From contig NZ_VOBN01000014.1 of assembly GCF_008370045.1 (NCBI RefSeq), positions 62,001-126,000 on the forward strand: 64,000 bases of DNA. The letters are read 5' to 3'. Both the position numbers and the translations under genes were made by a program. The DNA comes from Pseudomonas sp. ANT_J12 (GTDB lineage Bacteria; Pseudomonadota; Gammaproteobacteria; Pseudomonadales; Pseudomonadaceae). Shown here piece after piece: positions 25,220-32,431 of this stretch. Positions within the stretch are counted from its first letter, which is position 1, and the number at the start of each line of letters is the position of its first letter. The notes under the pieces were generated by a model that searched no databases, was not told the DNA's origin, and saw nothing but the letters and a program-made list of their open reading frames with translations.

Positions 25220-25513
25220 TTGGAACTCAACACAGCGTTTGGCCTTGCGCTCAAACAGGTCCGTAAGCGACAGCAGCTCACCCAAGAGGACTTTTCAAAT
25301 ATCAGCAGCCGGACGTATCTGAGCACCTTGGAGCGAGGCCTGAAAAGTCCCACACTGGAAAAGCTGGAACAGTTGTCCTCAGTGCTCAACGTCCATCCAC
25401 TGACCATGATGGTTGTTGCATATATGTACAAAGAAAATCGGCAAAATGAATCCGATCTTCTCAAAAATATTGAAACCGAATTAGCTTCGCTTTCACCCAG
25501 TGACACCGTTTAA
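25220..25513 (+). CDS. XRE-family transcriptional regulator
   Basis: A 97-aa protein with a lambda-repressor-like helix-turn-helix spanning residues about 5-60: LKQVRKRQQLTQEDFS, SSRTYLSTLERG and SPTLEKLEQLSSVLNVHP. The TTG at 25220 is the only plausible start, because the frame upstream reaches TAG at 25175 with no ATG or GTG. Small one-domain XRE regulators like this often control a neighbouring divergent gene; a palindrome lies between the two. Confidence 0.85.
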   Translation: MELNTAFGLALKQVRKRQQLTQEDFSNISSRTYLSTLERGLKSPTLEKLEQLSSVLNVHPLTMMVVAYMYKENRQNESDLLKNIETELASLSPSDTV

Positions 25514-25620
25514 CTTGCACATGACCAAAAGAGTCCGAGCCAACCATAGCCTATCCGGGCGCCGAGAATGGCAGCCTTGCAGCGTGTTGCACATAGCCGT
25601 AGCGGTTGCCGCATCCGGGC

Positions 25621-25799
25621 CTACGCTCGTTCAGTCTGCACCTGAAACACTTCAATCAGCTGCTGGTTGTAATCGTCAAGGTGCAGTAGGAGTTCGTGAC
25701 AACCATGGCCTCGTCACCGCCGTAGAACGCTTTAGCAGAGATCGCCTGCAACACCGCTGCGTTGCCCACAGAGCCTGTGGAGTTTTTTGGCCTGTATGA
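25621..25799 (-). pseudogene. Remnant of an Mrr-type restriction endonuclease
   Basis: Read on the minus strand from 25799, one frame gives SVGNAAVLQAISAKAFYGG followed by DEAMVVTNSYC and then a stop. A shifted frame continues TLDDYNQQLIEVFQVQ to 25621. The first part matches the core of the Mrr catalytic domain, with its VGxxAVQE...YYGaDxAxVVTN pattern; the QxK-type motif region is disrupted. The piece lacks both ends of the gene. It is probably a relic of a restriction endonuclease. The 320-bp interval between XRE and the next gene holds nothing else I recognise. Confidence 0.5.
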
Positions 25800-25834
25800 C
25801 CATGTTTCTTACCCAACCATCCGAGGCCGGTAGG

Positions 25835-26380
25835 TCATTGATAAACCCCTAACTCAACCCGCTCCAGGTAGTCCTCGACAGCCTGAAACCCAAGAGAGTT
25901 ATCGATAAGGTCAAGAGGGACGCTGCCTGCAAGGTGCTTACAAGGTCGATCGAGCCATTCTTCAGCAAGCCGCAGTGCGCCAAAAACAGTCGTCGCGTGC
26001 TCTAGTACCTTCGCGTATTGGAAGGCCACCGCGTCCTGCTGAACGTTAAGGCGAGCTGTCTTCGAGTCATCGCCCTGACGTTGGCTCGTTCGGATGGACT
26101 TGCCAACGATCCGCCCGATGACCCTCGATGAGGAGTAAAGCTCAGAGATCGAGAGCATGGCCTGAACATCTTTGAGGGCGAAACCTTCCATGGCCAGCAA
26201 GAAAATACTGAGCTGGCTTAGCTGTTCGATTTTGACTTGGGTCAAGTATTCCGTAGGCGTACGGGCTGGCAGTGTCGATTTAGCTGTTTGGGTAGGAGGA
26301 GGAACCATCTGGCTGACTTCGGTTGCGACATTTGAAGCTAGCTTAGCCCGCTTTGATGCGTCGCGCGTGGTGGCCTGCAC
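25835..26380 (-). CDS. MbcA/ParS/Xre-type antitoxin domain protein, orphan
   Basis: The C-terminal 65 residues match the antitoxin toxin-binding domain (DUF2384): EHATTVFGALRLAEEWLDRP, PLDLIDNSLGFQAVEDYL, then a final V-E-x-GVY. The preceding helical region would be the DNA-binding half. The open frame extends to 26539, but its first 50 codons coincide with a decayed OLD-type ATPase in another frame. The real start is therefore probably GTG at 26380 or ATG at 26308; neither has a clear ribosome site. The usual partner is a RES-domain toxin encoded next to it, and none is present. It may be a solitary antitoxin or a fusion left by deletion. Confidence 0.6.
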   Translation of the reverse strand: MQATTRDASKRAKLASNVATEVSQMVPPPTQTAKSTLPARTPTEYLTQVKIEQLSQLSIFLLAMEGFALKDVQAMLSISELYSSSRVIGRIVGKSIRTSQRQGDDSKTARLNVQQDAVAFQYAKVLEHATTVFGALRLAEEWLDRPCKHLAGSVPLDLIDNSLGFQAVEDYLERVELGVYQ

Positions 26381-26388
26381 CGAATTGA

Positions 26389-26635
26389 TCAGTCGTCCGG
26401 CAGGTCGCCCAACGTAATTGAAATGCTGATGGGCACATTGACGTTGAGGTTGTAAAAGTCGGTATCCCCAAGGGAGCACTACGCCTGGCGCCAAGACAAA
26501 GCTCGATAGCATCCAGAATGGTAGATTTTCCGCTGTCACCTGGCCGAATCAGGCAATTGAAGCCTGGGGAGGGTGGCTAGTAAATTCGCGAGCGGCGAGC
26601 ACGCGAATTCCGGAAATCTGAGAACTACTCTGCAT
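26389..26635 (-). pseudogene. 5' remnant of an OLD-family ATPase/nuclease
   Basis: The minus strand from ATG 26635 gives MQSSSQISGIRVLAAREF and then a stop. A shifted frame gives CLIRPGDSGKSTILDAIELC, a Walker A (GDSGKST) in the position expected for OLD/RecF-like ATPases. A third frame gives DTDFYNLNVNVPISISITLG and a stop at 26389. Three successive frames of one protein show a gene broken by at least two frameshifts and then truncated. OLD-family nucleases act in phage exclusion and in Gabija-type defence. The piece overlaps the start region of the neighbouring antitoxin frame. Confidence 0.6.
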
Positions 26636-26858
26636 GAGCTTGCTGCAACCCAAAGATGAAACTGAGGATGCCAGAACCCGTCACAAAGCTGTACGTACCT
26701 GCCCGTTGGGAGCCTGGGACCATGCCGACTACTGGCTCCCGATTCATTTGACTTCGCTCCAGGAGCTCGCGCCTTTCTACGTTTACCCGGCTGACGGCGC
26801 AATGGTATTGTCGCCCATCGCTATGCTGCAGTGTCAAACGGATACAGGAGTTCAGTTT

Positions 26859-27314
26859 ATGGGTGTTATGGAAAGAGCATTGGCCTCGTCGCCATTTTTA
26901 GCGAGGGCCGCGATTCCGCGTACAGGAGACGATGAAATCCCGGGGTATTACTCCACTGAACTTGATATGTGGGTCGTGAACACGACTGACGGAATCGCCC
27001 CCGTCATTGCGGAAGGTGCCTTAAGCGAGCTAATGACCAAGACCAAGGTCAATTTGGAGCAGGACGACGAGGCGCCCTGGCAATTGGACTTGCTCACGAA
27101 GACGTTTCACAACACGGAAAGTGACGACAATCACACTGGTGGAAGTAATGAGCTTCTCCAACTAGTGACAAAAACTGACACGACTCAGGAGCGTGACGAT
27201 CGTTGCGACGTCAATCACATCCTTGAGCTCATCACCAAAACCAATGTCGAGCTAGAGCATGACGACAACGGTGACCCGACCTTTGGTCTCGACACCCGAT
27301 ACTACGAAGGTTGA
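26859..27314 (+). CDS. Graspetide (omega-ester RiPP) precursor with four core repeats
   Basis: A 151-aa precursor from ATG 26859, which has AGGAG 8 bases upstream. The frame is open to 26634, but the first 75 codons have no ribosome site. The leader (residues 1 to about 55) contains SPFLARAAIP, reminiscent of the PFFARFL leader motif of microviridins. The rest carries four copies of TKTxxxxExDD (residues 60-70, 80-90, 104-114 and 126-136 of this product), each led by a hydrophobic LxxL(M/L/V/I). Paired Thr donors and Glu/Asp acceptors at fixed spacing are the hallmark of peptides cross-linked by ATP-grasp ligases. The ligase gene starts 14 bases after this stop. No protease or cysteine pattern is seen. 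The class is firm by context; ring topology and activity are unknown. Confidence 0.85.
   Translation: MGVMERALASSPFLARAAIPRTGDDEIPGYYSTELDMWVVNTTDGIAPVIAEGALSELMTKTKVNLEQDDEAPWQLDLLTKTFHNTESDDNHTGGSNELLQLVTKTDTTQERDDRCDVNHILELITKTNVELEHDDNGDPTFGLDTRYYEG
27036..27266 (+). repeat. Four in-frame core repeats TKTxxxxExDD
   Basis: The repeats lie at 27036-27068, 27096-27128, 27168-27200 and 27234-27266, with periods of 60, 72 and 66 bases. The invariant residues are T, K, T, E, D and D. The four variable residues between T and E differ in every copy (KVNL, FHNT, DTTQ, NVEL). Nucleotide identity is low outside the invariant codons, so the motif is held by selection on protein rather than by recent duplication. 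Confidence 0.9.
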
Positions 27315-27328
27315 GGAGGGGGAGAGCT

Positions 27329-28282
27329 ATGCTGTTGTTGGTTACGAATCAGCGGGACATTACGATGGATTATGTCGTAGCTGAAATCCGACGTCGCGAT
27401 GTACCTTACTTTCGCTTGAATACCGAACGCCTTCCTCAGTCACTTTGCGCTATGGCAAGTCACCCTCGTTCGGCATGGTCGATCTCGATCGATGGCCGCA
27501 TGATCACTGGTGATCAGATAACTGCGGCGTATTTCCGCCGGCCTGGAGCACCGTATGTGACCGAAAGCGTGACTGATGCTGGCGAGCGTGCCTACATCGC
27601 CGCTGAGTGGAGCAGTTTTCTTAAAAGCTTTTATGCACGCCTCGGAGGCCGCTGGCTAAATTCGCCGTCCAATATCTTTGCAGCCGAAGATAAGCCACTG
27701 CAACTCCTGATGGCCCATGAGCTTGGATTCAAAGTGCCCACGGTCACCGTTACCAATGATATCGAGTCAGCACGCCAAGTTGCTGAGATGGGCCAGGCCA
27801 TCGGCAAGCCTCTGCGCCAGGCGGTGCTTACAGGGGAGCGCGAGCGAGTGATCTTCACCACGCGCTTGGGCAAGCTTGAAGATGATCAAGCCCAGTCAAT
27901 CGCTTTGACACCCTTTATTGTTCAGTCAGAGATCGTTAAGAAATATGACGTTAGGGTCACCGTCGTTGGGGAGTATGTTTTCGCCACGGCCATCTGGTCT
28001 CAGGATCACGTTGAGACCGAGGTCGACTGGCGCCAGGGCAGTCGACCAGATTTGAGGCATGAGAAAATCGAGCTTCCTGTCGAGATTCAGAAACAGTGCA
28101 TTGCACTCGTCAGCGGATTGGGGCTGAGGTATGGGGCTATTGACCTAGTCTGCGATCAGCAAGACGAACTCTGGTTTCTTGAAATCAATCCCAATGGTCA
28201 GTGGGCATGGATTGAGAACTTGACAGGGTATCCAATTGCGTCGGCCATCGTGGACGATCTGTTGAAGATTGCCCGTGGTTGA
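27329..28282 (+). CDS. MvdC/MvdD-type ATP-grasp peptide ligase (graspetide synthetase)
   Basis: A 317-aa ATP-grasp enzyme. The N-terminal pre-ATP-grasp domain holds YFRRPGAPY (about residue 70). The central part has PFIVQSEIVKKYDVRVTVVG (about 196), and the C-terminal part has GAIDLVCD and LEINPNGQWAWIENLTG (about 285), with the Glu and Asn that bind Mg-ATP. These are diagnostic of microviridin-type ligases, which join Thr/Ser hydroxyls to Asp/Glu carboxylates through acyl-phosphates. The ATG at 27329 is preceded by GAGGAGGGGGAG; a TTG six codons earlier overlaps that site and is unlikely. It follows the precursor by 14 bases and precedes the membrane gene by 13, so the three genes are one operon. 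There is only one ligase here, whereas microviridin clusters have two. Confidence 0.92.
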   Translation: MLLLVTNQRDITMDYVVAEIRRRDVPYFRLNTERLPQSLCAMASHPRSAWSISIDGRMITGDQITAAYFRRPGAPYVTESVTDAGERAYIAAEWSSFLKSFYARLGGRWLNSPSNIFAAEDKPLQLLMAHELGFKVPTVTVTNDIESARQVAEMGQAIGKPLRQAVLTGERERVIFTTRLGKLEDDQAQSIALTPFIVQSEIVKKYDVRVTVVGEYVFATAIWSQDHVETEVDWRQGSRPDLRHEKIELPVEIQKQCIALVSGLGLRYGAIDLVCDQQDELWFLEINPNGQWAWIENLTGYPIASAIVDDLLKIARG

Positions 28283-28295
28283 GGAGGGCAGCTCT

Positions 28296-28988
28296 GTGCG
28301 CCTCTACTGCGCAAAGAAGCTGGGTAAGCTACGGTGGTTCTGGCCGATCATTCAACGCTTGCCACCGGATGCCCAAGCCGATTACGACACCTGGATGAAA
28401 GGGATCGGCGACTCAGTCAAGGAAGGCGATTGGGCGAAGGACAGCGAAGTCGCACTCGATGAAGCTCGCCGAATTTTCGACGCCGAAACTGATCGTCGCA
28501 AAAGTGCAGATGCTAAGGCGGGGATCTACCTGGCCGCGATTACTGCCCTGATTCCCGTATTGGTCTCTCTATTGCCGAGCCTATGGAACGATAAAGCGAG
28601 CAAGGTGTTGAGTGTGACTTCACTATTCGTCTTCACCTGGGCGGTGGCATATTTACTGAGGGCTGGAGGTTGGGCTTTCAGCACCTTAAAGGTTGCAGGG
28701 TTCACTCAAGTTGGACCGGGAGAGATTGCCACCTGCTGGAAAAAAGAAGAACCCAAGGTGGCTCTCGCAAAATCGTTGGCGATGGCAGCCTTTCTTAATT
28801 TCCCATCCGCAAATCAGAAGGTGACCGGCATAAAAATGACCCATGAATATCTTCTGCGAGCATTCCTCAGCTTTACGGTATTGATGGTTGTCCAAGTCGT
28901 CTGGCCGGTCGGTACTTGGATAGTCGTTCAGGCGGGAGGGTTATGGAAAACCGACCCCCCCAAAGTTCTTGTCATGTGTTTCTCCTAA
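28296..28988 (+). CDS. Three-TM membrane protein of the graspetide operon
   Basis: A 230-aa protein that I cannot assign to a named family. Residues 1-80 are soluble and charged and end in DRRKSADAKAGIYLAAITAL, which leads into TM1. TM2 follows at about 105-125 and TM3 at about 195-218, with a soluble loop between them. The charged helix running into a TM pair resembles the layout of Pycsar/SLATT-type membrane effectors, but the similarity is only by eye. GTG at 28296 was chosen because AGGAGGG lies 7 bases before it, the same junction used by the ligase gene. No ABC-transporter motifs are present, so it is not a classical exporter. It could be an immunity protein, an export helper or a membrane effector. 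Confidence 0.75.
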   Translation: MRLYCAKKLGKLRWFWPIIQRLPPDAQADYDTWMKGIGDSVKEGDWAKDSEVALDEARRIFDAETDRRKSADAKAGIYLAAITALIPVLVSLLPSLWNDKASKVLSVTSLFVFTWAVAYLLRAGGWAFSTLKVAGFTQVGPGEIATCWKKEEPKVALAKSLAMAAFLNFPSANQKVTGIKMTHEYLLRAFLSFTVLMVVQVVWPVGTWIVVQAGGLWKTDPPKVLVMCFS

Positions 28989-29224
28989 GGCTTACAAGTC
29001 AAAATTGTGGTTAACAACAGTACAGGATAAGCATTTTACTGAGCTTTTCATCTAGCCAGATTCTGGCGAGCTTCCAGGGTATTTGGTGGGAGGAAAGCTC
29101 CACAGCCTTCTAGCGAAAGGTGTGCAATGCCAAACTCAGCCGGCGTTTGTCTTTTTCACATGTGGCAGCCCTTGAAATCTGAGCACAAACTCCACGCTGA
29201 ACGCTGCAGATTTCACACCGCGAC

Positions 29225-29365
29225 GTGCTCGTAGATGGACCTCATGCTTCCGTATGGCTGCGAAGAGCTAAAATGTCGTATGAGGCCGATGATGATCGTG
29301 GCATCGATTTTTGTATTGCGTGGGACAGCGCCGATTACTTCATATGCCTAAACCACGAAGAATAA
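29225..29365 (+). CDS. Possible small protein (46 aa)
   Basis: A GTG-started ORF in AT-rich DNA whose translation includes MSYEADDDRGIDFCIAWDS and ends LNHEE. The residue mix looks protein-like and the frame starts after an in-frame TGA. No clear ribosome site is present. It may be the tail of a deleted gene. Confidence 0.25.
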   Translation: MLVDGPHASVWLRRAKMSYEADDDRGIDFCIAWDSADYFICLNHEE

Positions 29366-29685
29366 TTTTCGTGATTTTCTAGGCCTATGAATTTTCGAGA
29401 ATATTTTTTAAGATGATTTTTCTGATTTTAAAGTGACAACGACAGCTCTACAGTTTCTGTGTTTTAGGGGCAAAAAATTCTGATCTTTGTACGGCGGACT
29501 ATTAGTGAAGCCGAAAGACAGGACACGCCAAGATGTCGTAGGAGTTAAAAAGGAGAATACTTAAGAAAGGATCGACATAATCTACGTACGTTATTGATTT
29601 TTAAGATTATTTCTTTTACGTAAAAATTCTTGTTTTTAAAAAAACACGACAACCAGACGCTCCCACGTCCGTATAGGACGGTACG

Positions 29686-29701
29686 CATAATGTATATTAT
29701 G
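29686..29701. promoter_or_regulatory. Palindrome upstream of the recombinase-like gene
   Basis: CATAAT and ATTATG flank a 4-base spacer in an AT-rich region 264 bases before the ATG at 29965. It could be an operator or recombinase site. No protein is linked to it. Confidence 0.3.
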
Positions 29702-29964
29702 TTAAATGATGTGTCTGAACGGACCCTCTCGGTAACTGTCTGTTTCCACTTACCTACGAACGGAATTTCGCAAACCACCGAACCTCTGCAAAATCATGAA
29801 TATAGCCGCCTTTCCTGATCTGGAATTTGAGCTATTGTTTCATCAACATGTGTTCAGCCGATTTCGTTGATCACGTTGAGTCGATAGAAATCATAGCGTG
29901 CGACTCGTCAGCAATTGGTGACAACAAAACCACGCGGTTAGAGTCTAGCTCGCGGAGAGATTTT

Positions 29965-31086
29965 ATGACTGCTCCGTTTGTCCCTATCCCTTTGTTCCCA
30001 CCGTACAAACATTGGCACGCTGATAGTCCTGAGGATTTTCCTGAGAATCACAACATTCGTTATCGGCTAGAAGAGCTCGACCCCGTCAAGCTGCCTTTCC
30101 TCAGCCTGTGGTACTGCAAAAGATTTTTGGAGGCGGCCGCTCACAATTGGCCGCCTTCCCGTGCGAGGGAACTTTACGATTTGGTAACCAGAGTCGCGGA
30201 GAAAATGCTCAACTGGAGCTACCTGAATGGCATCTCACTTCTGGACTGGAATCAATCGGAGTTTTGTAATTTCATCAATTTTCTGAAGCAGCCGCCAGGC
30301 ACGTGGTGTTCACAAACACGTCACAGTAAATTTGTATCAAGTCCCCTGGCCCCATTTTCAGAATGGAAATTCAACGGAAAGTGGCGACTGTTCTGTCGTT
30401 CTATTGACGGCACGAATGTTAGAATCCAAAGCCGCAGAGATTTGCAGAGGTCTGCACAAATAGTGCGAGAGTTCTTCGCGTATTACATTTCTACTACGGG
30501 TATTAGAAAAGATAACTGCGCGGAGAACGTGCCAGATTTTATCCTCGATGGAATGCCCGCAAACGCGCCATCCTTAGCCCACCTGCCTTATGAGTTGGAC
30601 TGGACTTTCGAGCAGGTTTTGAATAATTCAGCAGTAGTTCGTAGGCCAGAACAAATATTGTTGTATCTTGCAATGGCCCGTTTCAGCGTCATCCACATCC
30701 GCCACGCTCAAAATTTGTCGCAGTTTTTCAAAGTCGGTGACGGTGCTTGGTATTTCAATAATGGCGGAGTTGCGGCAGTGAGTATAGAGCTATCCGCAGA
30801 TTTCTGCGTCCATCTTGAGCACAGCTTAATCCTGCGTGGCATTGACACGAACGACAGTCTGCCGACAGTACCGTGTTTCCCCACGAATGATGGAGTATTC
30901 CCATACGGCTTAGACTCTATGCAGCGCCACATGAAAGAATTTGCGCGCGTGATGGCCGATATAGCCAGCCAAAGCGAAGATCCCAAGATAGCCGCCGCAG
31001 AAGATAAATTCAGGCGTATGACGTTTTTATCTATACGTAGCTCTTCTGAATACTATTCAGTTTCAAGGCGGCGAAACCGAATTTAG
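29965..31086 (+). CDS. Divergent recombinase-like protein, C-terminus probably frameshifted
   Basis: From ATG 29965 (CGGAGAG upstream) this gives 373 aa. The N-terminal half resembles the SAM-like region of the truncated recombinase at 22061, sharing an NPPAWV/QPPGTW-type loop and a WRxFC motif. The C-terminal half keeps a recombinase-like layout (VIHIRHAQNLSQ, then an FRRMTFLSIRSSS segment where HxLRH would be). The catalytic His appears lost. After about 31020 a shifted frame reads LLNTIQFQGGETEFSNRAVH and continues sensibly to a TGA at 31205-31207, so a frameshift probably replaced the true C-terminus. It is likely a decayed recombinase, or one whose role no longer needs catalysis. Confidence 0.5.
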   Translation: MTAPFVPIPLFPPYKHWHADSPEDFPENHNIRYRLEELDPVKLPFLSLWYCKRFLEAAAHNWPPSRARELYDLVTRVAEKMLNWSYLNGISLLDWNQSEFCNFINFLKQPPGTWCSQTRHSKFVSSPLAPFSEWKFNGKWRLFCRSIDGTNVRIQSRRDLQRSAQIVREFFAYYISTTGIRKDNCAENVPDFILDGMPANAPSLAHLPYELDWTFEQVLNNSAVVRRPEQILLYLAMARFSVIHIRHAQNLSQFFKVGDGAWYFNNGGVAAVSIELSADFCVHLEHSLILRGIDTNDSLPTVPCFPTNDGVFPYGLDSMQRHMKEFARVMADIASQSEDPKIAAAEDKFRRMTFLSIRSSSEYYSVSRRRNRI

Positions 31087-31207
31087 TAACCGCGCCGTAC
31101 ATCAAAGGCATGAGCTACGTCTTAGCGAATTGCGTCCGCCGGCTGAATTTCAAGCTCAATCTGAGCATGCCCCTGCCGCCGACCAGGCTATTTTAAACGT
31201 CCCTTGA

Positions 31208-31794
31208 TGGAAAGTTTGCTAGGTAAAGCAGGCAGCTTTGAGAGAGCTTGCCTTTAATTCCCAAGATTTGCAGATTTGAGGGTGTGTCTAAAAATACCAA
31301 AATCTTACATTCTCGACCTTGCGAGGTTCCTCGGTTACGTAGCCGAAGCGCGTAGGGGATACAGTGCTGGGAGAAAGGGCATATGTCCCCTCCTCCACAG
31401 CTAGCGCCGGGATACAGAGTGAATCAGCAATGCTCGCTGATACCACTAAGTTTACCGCGGCTGGCGCCCCCAGAAAGATGCCCAAATGTAAGTCGGGTTT
31501 ATTGCAAAATTCATGGCTGACATCGTTGGCGTAGATGGGTAGGTTCATCTCAGTGTGCTTGGACGAACATCACGAAACTCTGATCAGACCTTGTTCCTCG
31601 TACACACGGGTATAAAATCTTAGTGCGCTGATCAAAGGAGAGTCTCAGGCATTCGAAATCTATGCTCGAAATGCAGCAGACGGAACGCCCGTTCTTTATG
31701 CTCGGCATAAACAAGGAAGCAAGTAGAGCAAGGCACAGGCCGAAAGGGAGTTTTTTGGCTCCCTTGCTCCCTTGCTACAGCAAGTAAGTTGGTT
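31208..31794. other. Gene-poor stretch with a stem-loop before the transposase remnants
   Basis: Apart from a weak 86-aa frame (31288-31548, minus) I see no gene. At 31744-31765 AAGGGAG and CTCCCTT form a hairpin around a T-rich loop, followed by a second CTCCCTTGCT copy. This could terminate transcription from the minus-strand genes to its right, or belong to the end of a transposon. Confidence 0.35.
31288..31548 (-). CDS. Weak hypothetical ORF (86 aa)
   Basis: A minus-strand frame beginning MNLPIYANDVSHEFC, with a hydrophobic centre (IFLGAPAAVNLVVSAS). The only ribosome-site candidate is CACTGAG directly at the ATG. I do not recognise it, and it may be spurious. Confidence 0.25.
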   Translation of the reverse strand: MNLPIYANDVSHEFCNKPDLHLGIFLGAPAAVNLVVSASIADSLCIPALAVEEGTYALSPSTVSPTRFGYVTEEPRKVENVRFWYF

Positions 31795-32343
31795 CTATGT
31801 GCAAGCCGTGTGCTGTTGATAAAAAAGCTCTCGTGGGCTGCGGAGCTGATTCCTCATAGGAGTTTCGTTGTGTGCAGCGATCGCACGGCCTAACTCCTGT
31901 TTGAAAGTCTCAACGTTTTTTGGATAAGAATTATCGCAGCCGTTTTCGGGTTGGTGAAGTCTTACCGCGACTGAAACATTACGCACTAGAGCTTCAATGC
32001 GGCCATTGTAACGTGGCCGCGTGTAAGCTAAGTTTATTCCAAGTCTCATCGCGGCTTGCTTAATCCTATCGCTTTCAAGGTGATATCCATTCATCACTAC
32101 CCAGTCAATCGAGTAATTTAGAGACGTGTCGGGGCGCTTACGTGAAGTCTCATATCCCTTCTGCAATGCAGATACTACCGCCTTGTTTATATTGTGTGAC
32201 TGTACCACCGCATATTCAAGTACGTACATTGAATTACTGTCAAACAACAATACTACTTCTGGCCTGGAAACCTGGTTACCATAAAGCAACCGGTAATCTA
32301 TCACCGTCGTCTCTATTTGGGCTCGGATCAGCAACTTATTCAT
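31795..32343 (-). CDS. Mu/TnsB-like DDE transposase fragment
   Basis: A 182-aa frame resembling the RNase H-fold integrase core of Mu/Tn7-type transposases. The first strand has VVLLFDSNSMYVLEYAVV, with an Asp in the position of the first catalytic residue. The block RLGINLAYTRPRYNGRIEAL supplies the third acidic residue (Glu). The second catalytic position reads DWVVMNGYHLES instead of the usual DNGxEF, so the active site is doubtful. The N-terminal DNA-binding part is missing. A matching C-terminal domain lies upstream on the same strand, in inverted order relative to an intact transposase. It is most likely a relic. Confidence 0.45.
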   Translation of the reverse strand: MNKLLIRAQIETTVIDYRLLYGNQVSRPEVVLLFDSNSMYVLEYAVVQSHNINKAVVSALQKGYETSRKRPDTSLNYSIDWVVMNGYHLESDRIKQAAMRLGINLAYTRPRYNGRIEALVRNVSVAVRLHQPENGCDNSYPKNVETFKQELGRAIAAHNETPMRNQLRSPRELFYQQHTACT

Positions 32344-32431
32344 AGCGATTATCCATTGAGTTTTGTTTCAGGTGCTCAACTCCTACTTTTTGGTAGTGCT
32401 GAGCACATGAACGTATTGAGTATCATCGATA

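Larger units (their letters stand above)
28989..29964. other. AT-rich gene-poor stretch after the graspetide operon
   Basis: Nearly 1 kb with low GC and no convincing long gene. It contains one possible 46-aa ORF (29225-29365), an inverted repeat CGTCC-GTATA-GGACG at 29666-29680 and a second one, CATAAT-GTAT-ATTATG, at 29686-29701, both before the recombinase-like gene. The composition differs clearly from the flanking core regions, which fits horizontally acquired DNA. Confidence 0.5.

Noticed and set aside
25500..25799. 99-aa plus-strand ORF after the XRE gene
   Set aside because: Composition is atypical and the opposite strand carries a recognisable Mrr-type remnant.
26634..26858. N-terminal extension of the graspetide precursor frame (75 codons)
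   Set aside because: No ribosome site at 26634, and its first bases overlap a decayed gene on the other strand. AGGAG before ATG 26859 gives a compact leader-core precursor.
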